Assembly (NCBI GenBank): GCA_018699955.1
Contig: JABISG010000110.1
Location: 1 to 47,385, forward strand
Reading direction: 5' to 3'
Source: Planctomycetaceae bacterium
GTDB lineage: Bacteria; Planctomycetota; Planctomycetia; Planctomycetales; Planctomycetaceae
Length of the DNA stretch: 47,385 bases
In this document: piece after piece, positions 1 through 7,752 of the stretch
Position numbering within the stretch: the stretch's first letter is position 1
Layout of the letters: each line of letters starts with the position of its first letter
Notes under the pieces: model-generated
What the model was told of the DNA's origin: nothing
What the model saw: only the letters and a program-made list of their open reading frames with translations
Database searches by the model: none
Position numbers and translations under genes: made by a program

Positions 1-143
1 TGCGTTTGTGACGCGGTGTGCGCGTAAGCGCGGTCGTGGCTCCAATCGTGAAAAAACGCAAATGCACACACGACGTGCATCAAATACAACAGGCAGCCAA
101 CCGTCCACAACCAGCGCGACTGCCGCTGTCGGCGATTGTCGAT
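1..143 (-). CDS. Membrane protein, N-terminal part only (cut by window edge)
   Basis: Reading the minus strand leftwards from the glycosyltransferase stop gives an open frame of 47 codons that runs off the left edge. It opens with a basic stretch (NRRQRQSR), then an aromatic and hydrophobic segment (WLWTVGCLLYLMHVVCAF), then FFHDWSH. That is the look of a cytoplasmic N-terminus followed by a first transmembrane helix. The frame follows the glycosyltransferase stop at once, in the same frame, with no ATG before codon 22. The real start is therefore uncertain; a TTG at 108-110 is one option. Position and strand suggest co-transcription with the upstream glycosyltransferase. I do not recognise the family from this fragment. 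Confidence 0.5.
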   Translation of the reverse strand, partial: MDNRRQRQSRWLWTVGCLLYLMHVVCAFAFFHDWSHDRAYAHTASQT

Positions 144-1436
144 TCAGACCGAATTCGCTCCGCCGATTGATGTGTTGAACAGTTGCAATGTTGCCTCGGC
201 CATCGTTTGCTCGTTGTAGGCTGAATGGACGTTGGCGCGGCCGGTCGTTGCCAGTTCGATGCGGCGCTCAGCGTCGTGCATCAACGTCTCCAGCGCATCG
301 GCGAGTTCCTCCGCGTTGCCCGGTTCTACCAGCAGGCCGCCGCCGGTCGATTCGATAAGTTCCGGAAACGCTCCGTGTCGTGGCTGAACGACCGGGATGC
401 CGTTGGCGAGCGCTTCGAGAACGTATAGCCCTTTCGGCTCGCGGTAAACTGTGGGGACTGAAAGCACATCGAAATGTTTCAGCAACGCGACTTTTTCGGC
501 ATGTGTCTGCGGACTGCCAACGTACTGAAACGCATCGCCGAGATCCCGGGCGTCGCGAGTGACTTGGCGGAAGTATGCGGCATCGCGTTTTCCCAGAAAA
601 CCACCGGCCACCAACCGCACGCTTGCCTGCCTTCGTTTCAGAATGCGAACCGCATCGATCAATTGGTGTAGTCCCTTCTCTTCACAGATTCGCGCAAAGT
701 AACCGACGGTGAAGAGTTCCTGTTTCTGTGCCGTCGGTTGACCGTCGTGGTCGGTCAAATCAATTCCAAGCGGCAGTTTATGAAACTTCTCGGGCGACAA
801 TCCTAAGTAGTCAGTCATGAAGTCGCCGTAATAATCGCTGTGGACCAGGAAACCGTCGAAGTCGTCGGCACGCGCATGAATGGCTTCGATTGCCTGGCTT
901 TGGAACGGCTCCGGCAGATCCTTCAGGAAGATGTCGTCACCTTGCAGAATGCAATAGATGCGGCCGTCGAACTGTTGCCTCAATGTCCGTACAGCGCCGG
1001 CCAATAGTGCGTTGCTGAAACAGATGACGTCGGGCTTCAATTGTGACGAGAGAAATTCGACGAGTTCTGCGAATTCTCGACGATCCGGTCCGGTGTCGCC
1101 TTTGAGCATGGCAACCGTCAGCGGCCCAAGTGTTTTTGCGTCGTTGCTGGCGAATCGCGTGAGGTTCAACAGCCCAGGCGCATCGAGCCAGCGGGTGAGA
1201 AACCGAGGCAACTTGCCCCACAACCGTGGCCAGCGGGCATCCATGTAAACGTTGATCCCGCCCAGAAACACGCGTTCCACACTCAGGTTCTCTTCATCGA
1301 CGCGAACCGGCGTGTACGTGGGAATCAACGTGACCTCAGCGCCGGCTGCTTGGAGCGACTTCGCCCAGGTATTGTCGTGCATGCACGAACCGCAAAACAT
1401 GCCCGCGCCGCCGGCAGTAATAATTGCGATGTGCAT
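144..1436 (-). CDS. Glycosyltransferase family 4 (GT-B fold)
   Basis: A 430-residue cytosolic retaining glycosyltransferase of the GT4 type, which would move a sugar from a nucleotide donor to a glycan or lipid acceptor. The N-terminal Rossmann half begins MHIAIITAGGAGMFCGSC; the cysteine-containing glycine-rich loop near residues 9-18 is probably acceptor-side. The C-terminal donor domain shows the GT4 EX7E pair, E333 and E341 in EPKGLYVLEAL, followed by GIPVVQPRHGAFPE. I chose the ATG at 1436 because it matches the start of the first beta strand and lies 4 bp after the stop of the upstream amidotransferase; an in-frame start at 1457 would overlap that gene. Donor and acceptor cannot be told from sequence. 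It forms an apparent operon with the amidotransferase and the truncated membrane protein. Confidence 0.85.
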   Translation of the reverse strand: MHIAIITAGGAGMFCGSCMHDNTWAKSLQAAGAEVTLIPTYTPVRVDEENLSVERVFLGGINVYMDARWPRLWGKLPRFLTRWLDAPGLLNLTRFASNDAKTLGPLTVAMLKGDTGPDRREFAELVEFLSSQLKPDVICFSNALLAGAVRTLRQQFDGRIYCILQGDDIFLKDLPEPFQSQAIEAIHARADDFDGFLVHSDYYGDFMTDYLGLSPEKFHKLPLGIDLTDHDGQPTAQKQELFTVGYFARICEEKGLHQLIDAVRILKRRQASVRLVAGGFLGKRDAAYFRQVTRDARDLGDAFQYVGSPQTHAEKVALLKHFDVLSVPTVYREPKGLYVLEALANGIPVVQPRHGAFPELIESTGGGLLVEPGNAEELADALETLMHDAERRIELATTGRANVHSAYNEQTMAEATLQLFNTSIGGANSV

Positions 1437-1440
1437 GAGG

Positions 1441-2175
1441 CTACTTATCGTCTGCAAAAAACAACTGCGAAAATCGCTTCAGCAGCTGCTCCGTTTCCGC
1501 AGTTTCGGACAGCAGTTCTGGAAACCGTTCCGGCGGCAGGCCCGCGATTCGCGTGATGTATTCCGGATACGTCTGCACGCGGAGCATCAAATCGTCGTAG
1601 TTCAATTCCGGATGAAACTGCGTGCAGTAAATGGGCCGATCGTCAAACCGGTACGCCTGGTTCTCCACCAGTCCTGAAGAGGCGAGCAACGTGGCGTTCG
1701 GCGGCAGTTCAACCACGTGATCTTCGTGGCCCATTTGCCCTTGAAACGAATCGCCCAACGGGCCGAACAGCGGATCTTCCTGTCCGGCTGCGGTCAACTT
1801 GAGCCAGTGCGTTCCGACTTCCGCATGGTTGAGATCCTTGGCGACCCGGCCGCCCATCGCGCGGGCCATCGCCTGAAATCCCCAACAGGATGCAAAGGTT
1901 GGCCTGCGAGATGCATGCACGTCGCGCATGGAGTCCAGCGATCGTTCCAGCCACGGGCCGTCGTCGGTCACCGAGTAATGGCCGCTGCCACCCAACAGAA
2001 CCATGTCAGTCCTTTCGAGTTCAGCGGCCGGCAATCGTTCGGAGAGCAAATCAAAAACGCGAATTTGTTCCGGCACCGTCTCCAACGCGCGGCAGAAGCT
2101 CTGCACCTCATGCTGGCGCATGGGGTCATCGGGATTACGAACCTGCAGCAACAGGTAACGGATGTTTTTCGACAT
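1441..2175 (-). CDS. Class I glutamine amidotransferase-like protein
   Basis: A 244-residue stand-alone GATase1 domain. The catalytic triad is visible: nucleophile C97 in FASCWGF, with H188 and E190 in TQFHPE. The oxyanion glycines are near residue 62 (LLGGSGH). Such domains release ammonia from glutamine for a partner synthase, but free-standing members also act as gamma-glutamyl hydrolases or have unknown roles. No synthase partner is encoded next to it, so the substrate is open. The chosen start, ATG at 2175, leads straight into the first beta strand (IRYLLLQVR). An in-frame ATG at 2271 would add 32 residues of low-complexity sequence with no family support. The gene lies just upstream of the GT4 on the same strand, 4 bp apart. 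Confidence 0.8.
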   Translation of the reverse strand: MSKNIRYLLLQVRNPDDPMRQHEVQSFCRALETVPEQIRVFDLLSERLPAAELERTDMVLLGGSGHYSVTDDGPWLERSLDSMRDVHASRRPTFASCWGFQAMARAMGGRVAKDLNHAEVGTHWLKLTAAGQEDPLFGPLGDSFQGQMGHEDHVVELPPNATLLASSGLVENQAYRFDDRPIYCTQFHPELNYDDLMLRVQTYPEYITRIAGLPPERFPELLSETAETEQLLKRFSQLFFADDK

Positions 2176-2458
2176 GTAGCGTGGTGTTGGCTGGCGTGAG
2201 TCGGGATGGCGGAGGATCGGCCTGTGGGTCCTTGTTTCGTCAAGGTTAGGTGTGAACGTGCAAATGTTCAACTCACGGCGATCAGCAGACGCTTGATCTG
2301 CTCATCTTCGCGCCTCGCGTCGGCAACATGTGAATGTTGTGAGATTTCCACCGGTTTTCGATTTTCTCGGTTAATGCGCCGTCGGTTTTCTCGGTTGGGT
2401 GCTTACAAGGCAAGGTCATTCGATTGACTAACAAACCGTTGGAATCGGGGAGATAGAG
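2176..2458. promoter_or_regulatory. Divergent promoter region with a short direct repeat
   Basis: The gap separates the amidotransferase (minus) from the membrane-protein/PspA operon (plus), so it should hold promoters for both. An 11-bp direct repeat, ttttctcggtt, occurs at 2362-2372 and 2386-2396, 24 bp apart. That suits a tandem operator, but chance cannot be excluded. A good ribosome binding site, ggggag, precedes the plus-strand start at 2459. I could not pick out confident -35/-10 boxes. Confidence 0.35.
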
Positions 2459-3055
2459 ATGTTTCGCGTACAGGTAAGATCGGGAATCAAACATGTTGGG
2501 TTGGCATTGCGCGATCCCGAGGCGTTTGCCGTCCGCTGGCACAAGGGCGAAGTTCTTTATGCCTGGCCGGTGTGGGTGGCATTGTTTGCCACGGCCGTGC
2601 TGGGAACGACGACTTACGGCATGACGATGGGCATGCTGGGCGACACGACCGACGTGATCTATAAGGGCGCGGCGTTGACGATTGCGGCCGGATTGGCGTG
2701 GGCCATTCCGTTGCCCGCGTTGTACATCCTCAACAGCCTTTCCGGCTCGCGATTGCCGGTCAGCAGCACGTTGCTGGCTGCGCTGGTGACGGTGAGTTGG
2801 GGCGGATTGGCAATGGTTGCCTCGATTCCCATCAACTGGTTTTTCACTGCATCGATTCCGCACGCGGGCTTCCTGTTGTTCCTCAATCTGGTGGTGTTCG
2901 CGGGCGTCGGCGTGTCGATGATCGACGTCTTCAACCGTGTAATGCGGCGGCTGGAACCGCAACGCGAAACGGCACCCACCTGGTGGATGTTTCTCGTCGC
3001 AGCAGTTGGCAGCGAGCTGTTTTATTTCTTTGAATTGTTCCAGTTCGCCAATTAA
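2459..3055 (+). CDS. Polytopic membrane protein, first gene of PspA-type operon
   Basis: A 198-residue inner-membrane protein with about five hydrophobic helices, roughly residues 35-58, 68-92, 103-128, 135-156 and 176-196. A short soluble N-terminus includes RDPEAF. The segment LPALYILNSLSG and the helix order resemble the next gene (LPSLYFYGLLSG), so the two look like diverged paralogues. The layout recalls Yip1-like membrane proteins, but I cannot assign a named family. A ggggag ribosome binding site supports the start. It is followed after 78 bp by its paralogue and then by a PspA homologue, which suggests an envelope-related role. Function is otherwise unknown. Confidence 0.75.
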   Translation: MFRVQVRSGIKHVGLALRDPEAFAVRWHKGEVLYAWPVWVALFATAVLGTTTYGMTMGMLGDTTDVIYKGAALTIAAGLAWAIPLPALYILNSLSGSRLPVSSTLLAALVTVSWGGLAMVASIPINWFFTASIPHAGFLLFLNLVVFAGVGVSMIDVFNRVMRRLEPQRETAPTWWMFLVAAVGSELFYFFELFQFAN

Positions 3056-3056
3056 C

Positions 3057-3079
3057 GGGTGCCACTGGCGTGTCGCTAA
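3057..3079. repeat. Degenerate copy of the ggtgccactggcg palindromic repeat
   Basis: The sequence from 3058 carries ggtgccactggcgtgtcgc, matching the left arm and centre of the palindrome seen complete at 5601-5626 and at the right window edge. The right arm has decayed here. It lies directly after the stop of the first membrane gene, in the spacer before its paralogue. Confidence 0.6.
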
Positions 3080-3133
3080 AGCACTCACACAAATCATGGC
3101 ACAAACACGCATTCAGATATCGAGGACGAAAAC

Positions 3134-4054
3134 ATGAACGTTGCACGCTACGTCGATAGTCTCGAAGAATTCCGCTCGACGGCCGTCGATGACCCGCACA
3201 CATCGCAAGACGCGGACGAGACCACATGTGATGCACAATCGACCGGTTCCGAGCCGGGCGACCCAAACGAAGACATCTTCGAGTCGGTCGAAAGTGTCAG
3301 TTACATCGGACTGGTCGAGATGGTTCTGAAGAATCGGCCGCGATTGCACCGCATCATCCGCGACCCATCGCTTCAGCCGGAATTGATCCCGCGACTGCTG
3401 GCGGTTTCCCTGTCGGCGTTCCTCTTCTTCGGAGCAGCAATGACCGTGGTGCTGTTTGCTTCGGGAAGCTGGCCGCATTTGACCTCGATTGCCGACGTGT
3501 TAAACGCACCGCAGACGCGATTGATCGCGTTCAGCCCGATTGAAGAGTACAGCTTACAGACAAGCGGCGGTTTGCTGATCGCAGCGCTGAAGTTGACTGC
3601 CGCGTATGCCCTCGGTCTGATCGCTGCCACCGGAGTCTGTCTGCCGTCGTTGTATTTTTACGGTTTGCTGTCTGGCGTGAAAATGACAATGTTGGACGTC
3701 GTCGTTCACTCGCTCAAATCGAAGGCGACTGCAGCCGTTGCGTTGGTTGGCATTCTGCCCATTTACGCCGCCCTCTGCATGGGCATGGCGATCTTCAGAG
3801 CTCCCGACTTCCTGATGCATGCCACATTGTGGCTGGGATTGATCCTGCCGTTCATCGGCGGATTTTGGGGAACCTACTCGCTGTACTCGGGCTTCGAGGG
3901 GATCTGCCACACGATGCCGCCGGACCGCCGCGAGCGTCGTGAATGCTTCCTGCGGCGGTTGGTGCTGTCGTGGTCGGCAGTCTACACGGCTGTCGGTCCG
4001 GTCATGATCTTCTCGTTGTGGGTGTGGTTGCAGTCGTTGGGGAACGTGGGGTGA
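3134..4054 (+). CDS. Polytopic membrane protein with acidic N-terminal tail
   Basis: A 306-residue membrane protein. The first 75 or so residues are hydrophilic and acidic (many D and E), so they probably form a cytoplasmic tail. About five hydrophobic helices follow, near residues 94-116, 150-177, 198-220, 228-252 and 280-302. The block RDPSLQ, the LPSLYFYGLLSG segment and the order of helices parallel the preceding 198-residue protein, suggesting duplication. The start is supported by gaggac six bases upstream of the ATG. It sits second in the operon, 77 bp before the PspA homologue. By context it may form part of a membrane complex that recruits PspA; that is inference only. Confidence 0.75.
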   Translation: MNVARYVDSLEEFRSTAVDDPHTSQDADETTCDAQSTGSEPGDPNEDIFESVESVSYIGLVEMVLKNRPRLHRIIRDPSLQPELIPRLLAVSLSAFLFFGAAMTVVLFASGSWPHLTSIADVLNAPQTRLIAFSPIEEYSLQTSGGLLIAALKLTAAYALGLIAATGVCLPSLYFYGLLSGVKMTMLDVVVHSLKSKATAAVALVGILPIYAALCMGMAIFRAPDFLMHATLWLGLILPFIGGFWGTYSLYSGFEGICHTMPPDRRERRECFLRRLVLSWSAVYTAVGPVMIFSLWVWLQSLGNVG

Positions 4055-4131
4055 AGCAATCCGGGATATCCGGCGGACGCTAAACCGCAAGCGATGTTTG
4101 TTTCCGTAAAAACAAGAAAAGGGAATATGCG

Positions 4132-4806
4132 ATGGGACTTTTCAGACGCGTGGGCGACATCATTTCGGCGAACCTGAACGAAATGGTCGATCGCTTTGAG
4201 GATCCGGAGAAAATGCTGAAGCAGGCCGTGTTGGAAATGGAGGCGGCCGTCGCCGGCGCGCTGGATGGTGCCGTGAAGGTGATCGCCAACGAGCGATTAC
4301 TGGCGCGGCAGTTGGATGAGAATCTGGGGCAGATCGAGCGTTGCCGACTACGGGCGGAAGAGGCAGTGCGTCGTGGCGACGACAATGCCGCGCGTCGGGC
4401 GCTCTCACGAAAAACGGAACACGCGAAGCTGGCGGCTGCGCTGGGCGACCAACACGCGGCGGCAGAATCGGCATCACACAAGTTGCGAACACAAATCGAC
4501 GCGATCCGCGTTCGTCTGAGCGAAGCCCGCCGTCAACAAGCGACTCTAATTGCTCGAAAACGTGCTGCCGACGCGCGACGAAGTCTCGCCCGGGACATGA
4601 ATGGCATCACGATTGACGATTCGGCATTCAGTAAGTTCGACCGCGTGGCAATGAAGGTCGAACAGGCGGAAGCCGAAGCCGACGCACTGCTTGAACTCAC
4701 CGCATGCTGCGACCCGGCCGACGAAATCGATCCCGCCCGCGAGGATGTCGAGACCGAATTGACAGCAATGAAACACAGCATGGCCACCGCTGAGTGCTCC
4801 TCTTGA
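4132..4806 (+). CDS. pspA: PspA/IM30 (ESCRT-III-like) family protein
   Basis: A 224-residue peripheral membrane protein of the PspA/Vipp1/IM30 family, which polymerises on stressed inner membranes and preserves their integrity. The N-terminus MGLFRRVGDIISANLNEM is the amphipathic helix a0 that inserts into lipid. FEDPEKML then starts the long helical hairpin (roughly 24-145), rich in alternating charged and alanine residues, and further helices run to about 205. The length matches the family. A strong aaggga ribosome binding site precedes the ATG. It lies between two upstream polytopic membrane genes and a downstream membrane-anchored protein, so a dedicated Psp-like envelope-stress unit is likely. 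No PspF, PspB or PspC homologue is present here. Confidence 0.88.
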   Translation: MGLFRRVGDIISANLNEMVDRFEDPEKMLKQAVLEMEAAVAGALDGAVKVIANERLLARQLDENLGQIERCRLRAEEAVRRGDDNAARRALSRKTEHAKLAAALGDQHAAAESASHKLRTQIDAIRVRLSEARRQQATLIARKRAADARRSLARDMNGITIDDSAFSKFDRVAMKVEQAEAEADALLELTACCDPADEIDPAREDVETELTAMKHSMATAECSS

Positions 4807-4837
4807 TCAATCCATGCTGGCCGAATCGAGGTGTGAA

Positions 4838-5578
4838 ATGTTAGGGCTAACGGAAACGTTATTCTTCTATCTACTGATGGGCATCGGCGTCGGTGCGGCC
4901 GTGCTGTTACAGGACAACTCTCTCACCGGCAGCGAACGGTTGTTTCGGGTGATGACGGCCGTCGCGTTTTGGCCCATCTATGTTCCCGTGCTCCTGCAAC
5001 GGCCTTCCACAGACGATGCGGCGGTGACGCACGGCGGCGCGGTTCCCGAGTCGCCGGTGAGGCCGCATGATGAAATGGATTCCGCCATCGAGCAGGTCGA
5101 GACGGAATTGGACGCCGCCGTGAAGAGTTTGGGTGGCTGGGCGGAAAATGTGTTGGCTCGTGAAGACGCCCGATTCAGTGAACTGCGGGTAACCTGGCGA
5201 ACGCAGGCCGATCGCATTCGCGAATTGGACTCGCTGCTATTGCAGCCGGACTTCGTTGCCGGCTGCGCCGCGGTGGAAGATGAATCGGTCGGCCGCGCAG
5301 TCGATTCAATCACAGGCGGTGATGAACGAATTCGTCTGACGGAAGATTCCCGTCGCGAGAACATCGTGCGGTTGCGTGCGATTCGCCGACAGATGCACGA
5401 CGATTTGTTGGGAACGTTGGCGTGGGTGCGAGAACTGGTGACGATGATCCACTTGGCCAAATTCACCGGAGCGCCGGCATCGCGCGGCGAGGAACTGGTC
5501 GCGCAGATTGCAGCCGCCGTTCAGGGACTTTCGGAAGTGGCCGAATGGCGCGACGAAACAGAACTGCAGATGGTCTAG
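4838..5578 (+). CDS. Membrane-anchored helical protein downstream of PspA
   Basis: A 246-residue protein with an N-terminal hydrophobic helix (about 3-22, LTETLFFYLLMGIGVGAAVL) and a second one around 32-53. A long hydrophilic, mostly helical cytoplasmic part rich in E, R and A follows. The ATG at 4838 has gaggtg just upstream; an in-frame ATG at 4814 would add eight residues and lacks a ribosome binding site. It begins 31 bp after the PspA homologue and ends the operon. The shape suits a membrane receptor or partner for PspA, but I recognise no named domain. What the sequence shows is the topology; the partnership is inferred from position. Confidence 0.7.
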   Translation: MLGLTETLFFYLLMGIGVGAAVLLQDNSLTGSERLFRVMTAVAFWPIYVPVLLQRPSTDDAAVTHGGAVPESPVRPHDEMDSAIEQVETELDAAVKSLGGWAENVLAREDARFSELRVTWRTQADRIRELDSLLLQPDFVAGCAAVEDESVGRAVDSITGGDERIRLTEDSRRENIVRLRAIRRQMHDDLLGTLAWVRELVTMIHLAKFTGAPASRGEELVAQIAAAVQGLSEVAEWRDETELQMV

Positions 5579-5600
5579 TGGGGTGAGGCTACACGGAGTG

Positions 5601-5626
5601 GGTGCCACTGGCGTCTCGCCAGTGCC
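5601..5626. repeat. Palindromic repeat, complete copy (cactggcg/cgccagtg)
   Basis: An 8-bp inverted repeat, cactggcg tct cgccagtg, lies within ggtgccactggcgtctcg. Related copies start at 3057 and 47366, and a half-site lies at 19690. It is placed between convergent genes, so it may act as a transcription end structure or be a REP-type element. Confidence 0.7.
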
Positions 5627-5646
5627 GAACTCCTACTGAAGATCAA

Positions 5647-5693
5647 AGCCTGAAACGCAAGCGAAGGAACATCCTTCGCTTGCGTTTCAGGCT
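5647..5693. terminator. Perfect 22-bp hairpin between convergent genes
   Basis: A perfect inverted repeat with 22-bp arms (left arm starts agcctgaaacgcaagc) and a 3-nt loop, aca. It lies between the plus-strand PspA operon end (5578) and the minus-strand SelA-like gene end (5738). There is no T-tract on either side, so it may be a bidirectional terminator, an RNA stabiliser or a palindromic repeat element and not a canonical intrinsic terminator. Confidence 0.6.
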
Positions 5694-5737
5694 CCTATGC
5701 ACGTCCACCATACACCCAACTTAAACGATGTGGCGCG

Positions 5738-6865
5738 TTACGACGACTTGAAAATCCGCCGCACCTTCTCGCAGGTGATCTCGATTTCCTCGTCGGTCAT
5801 CTCGATTGCATCGAGGTTGAGGTATCCTTCGTCGGCATGATGCGCACGCGGGACGATGGTTGGATCGCCTTCGATCAACGCGGCGGCGAGCGATTTGGCG
5901 GTGTGACCGGTCACCTGCGGATCGGGTGTTAATCGCGCGCGCGAAAACGGGCAGCCGTTGGGATCGGGATCGACGCTCAACGAGAGGCCGGCGACATCGG
6001 TAAGACGGCTGAGAATGAGTTCGACTTTGCGGTCCTGCTCGGCGGTCCAGCCGGGAATGTCCTGCTGCATGCGATATTCGAGCGCCGCCATCGCGCCAAA
6101 GATTGCCTCTTTGCCCGCCTTCATGCCGCGGCCGATCCCCTTGTTCTGCAGGTAGACCGCGTCCACCAACTGCTTGCGGCCGGCGACAACTCCGCCGGTG
6201 GTCGAGCAAAGATATTTGTGAGCGCTGACGATGACCAGATCGGCTCCGAAACCGATCAACTCGCGGAGCCGCAGGTCCTGAGCGGCGCCGTCCACGATTA
6301 CCGGGACGTTGTGTGCGTGGGCCAGTTCGATCAATTGTGGCAGTTTGACCCAACCGAAACGGACCGTGTGATGCGACTCGACGGCAACCACGGCGGCAAC
6401 GTTTCCTTTCTTCAACTCATGCTCGATTTCTTCCGGCTGGCAGCGATTGACGACGCCGACTTCAACCGGCGTCGCGCCGGCCAGTCGAATCGACTGCGTG
6501 ATTGGTGCGCCGTACTGCACGCAGTGCCCCTTCTGGATCAGCACGCGCTGCGGCATGCCGTCGGCATTGGGAAGCTGAAAGACGCGGGCGATGTCATTTC
6601 CCGTCATGCTGGCGGCGACCGACAACGTGATGCCGGCCGACGTGCAGGCGGTCACACAACCACTTTCGGCACCGCTGGCTTCGGCAATGATCCGACCCGC
6701 CACCATCTGAATTTCATCCAGTTCGAAGAAGTGGTTGAAAGACTCAGCCGCGACGGCTGCAATTTCGGGAAGCACAATCGCCCCCCCCAGGTGAGTCATT
6801 TTACCACAGGCGTTGATGACGCGGCGGATGTTGTATTTCTTGTGAAGATTCAAAGTGGTTTCCAA
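5738..6865 (-). CDS. SelA-like PLP-dependent enzyme (DgaE/SelA-related)
   Basis: A 375-residue fold-type I PLP enzyme related to selenocysteine synthase SelA and to D-glucosaminate-6-phosphate ammonia-lyase DgaE. The PLP lysine is K217 in SAHKYL; D192 in VDGAAQ would contact the pyridine nitrogen. The N-terminal NIRRVINACGKMTHLGG corresponds to the substrate-entry region of this group. It is about 90 residues shorter than true bacterial SelA and lacks the tRNA-binding N-terminal domain. With no selD or selB nearby, a metabolic lyase or racemase role is more likely than selenocysteine formation. Established knowledge: in several bacteria, enzymes of this subgroup are encoded beside an amidohydrolase of the type found here at 7753. 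That pairing suggests a shared amino-sugar or amino-acid substrate. Confidence 0.8.
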   Translation of the reverse strand: METTLNLHKKYNIRRVINACGKMTHLGGAIVLPEIAAVAAESFNHFFELDEIQMVAGRIIAEASGAESGCVTACTSAGITLSVAASMTGNDIARVFQLPNADGMPQRVLIQKGHCVQYGAPITQSIRLAGATPVEVGVVNRCQPEEIEHELKKGNVAAVVAVESHHTVRFGWVKLPQLIELAHAHNVPVIVDGAAQDLRLRELIGFGADLVIVSAHKYLCSTTGGVVAGRKQLVDAVYLQNKGIGRGMKAGKEAIFGAMAALEYRMQQDIPGWTAEQDRKVELILSRLTDVAGLSLSVDPDPNGCPFSRARLTPDPQVTGHTAKSLAAALIEGDPTIVPRAHHADEGYLNLDAIEMTDEEIEITCEKVRRIFKSS

Positions 6866-6929
6866 TCGATTGTTTCCGCTTGGCTGTTTTGCTTGGAGAC
6901 CGACTATGAATAATCATTTCGCCATCACT

Positions 6930-7574
6930 TCACAACACCACCGGAGGCGGATCGAACAGATCGTCCAGTTGGCCATCGTCTTCTTGGACCAACTGAATGT
7001 ATGCTGACGTGAGGGTCAGCCAGGCAATGGGTGCGAGAAAACAGGCGAAGACGACACCAGCGTAGGGGACAGCCAAGGGCAACATTGTCAGTGCCAATAT
7101 GATGACCGTCAGCAGCAGGTTGATTCCGAAACCCTTCCGCATGACGATTTCCTTGCTGGTACCAAGCGAGACGAACACGCCTTGGTCCTCGTCAATAATC
7201 AGAAAGAACGGGTAGAGCCAGATTGTTCCCAACAGCAGGCCGGGAATTCCACACATCGCAAAGGCGAATACCATCGGGAATAACGTCAGAAAGAACACCC
7301 CAACCAGTGGGCCGAATTTGTCGAGACAACGAAACATGTCGGCGAAATCGACCTTCCTATCTTCTCGCTCGAACGCTCTGAGCAGCATGAGACAGACGCC
7401 GCCAGCCAATGGCCCCGTCAAAATGAACATGGAAAACACCATAAGGAAATTGAACACGAGGGCGGCTACGGCCAGCGTCAGCCAGTTCGTTTTGTACACT
7501 TCGACCGCATCATTCACGCAAAGCCCGATGTCGAGCGCTTGCCGTGGAGCCGTCAAATCTGCAGAGTAGGGCAT
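6930..7574 (-). CDS. Small polytopic membrane protein
   Basis: A 214-residue protein with about four to five hydrophobic helices: near residues 31-52, 55-65, 88-115 (with GIPGLLLGTIWLYPFFLII following) and 150-190. The C-terminus is acidic and proline-rich. The architecture (an N-terminal helix pair, then a conserved LYPFFLIIDEDQG-like segment, then two long helices) resembles DUF975-type or Gpcpd-associated membrane domains, without a confident match. The ATG at 7574 with aagga nine bases upstream is preferred; an ATG at 7643 would add 23 polar residues. It is 64 bp upstream of the SelA-like gene on the same strand, so the two may be co-transcribed. It could be a permease-like or accessory protein; substrate unknown. 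Confidence 0.65.
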   Translation of the reverse strand: MPYSADLTAPRQALDIGLCVNDAVEVYKTNWLTLAVAALVFNFLMVFSMFILTGPLAGGVCLMLLRAFEREDRKVDFADMFRCLDKFGPLVGVFFLTLFPMVFAFAMCGIPGLLLGTIWLYPFFLIIDEDQGVFVSLGTSKEIVMRKGFGINLLLTVIILALTMLPLAVPYAGVVFACFLAPIAWLTLTSAYIQLVQEDDGQLDDLFDPPPVVL

Positions 7575-7752
7575 TCGGGGAGATCCTTGTGTCGCTTCAT
7601 CGTGAATGATACCGGCAGGAGTCGAACGGTTGAAGTTCGCCATCGGGTCTCAAAATATTTGCCAGAAATCGAAATAGTCAGGGCATTTCGGCGAAAACAC
7701 TTTTTATCCCTTTGCTCGCGCTGCGGGCTGATTTCATTTCGGAGCGGTTTGC

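Noticed and set aside
2282..3112. Minus-strand frame of 276 codons opposite the first membrane gene
   Set aside because: Composition is dominated by H, R and Q with no fold-like pattern; the opposite strand encodes a clear membrane protein with a ribosome binding site.
5738..6865. True selenocysteine synthase
   Set aside because: The protein is too short, lacks the tRNA-binding N-terminal domain, and no selD, selB or tRNA-Sec is visible nearby.
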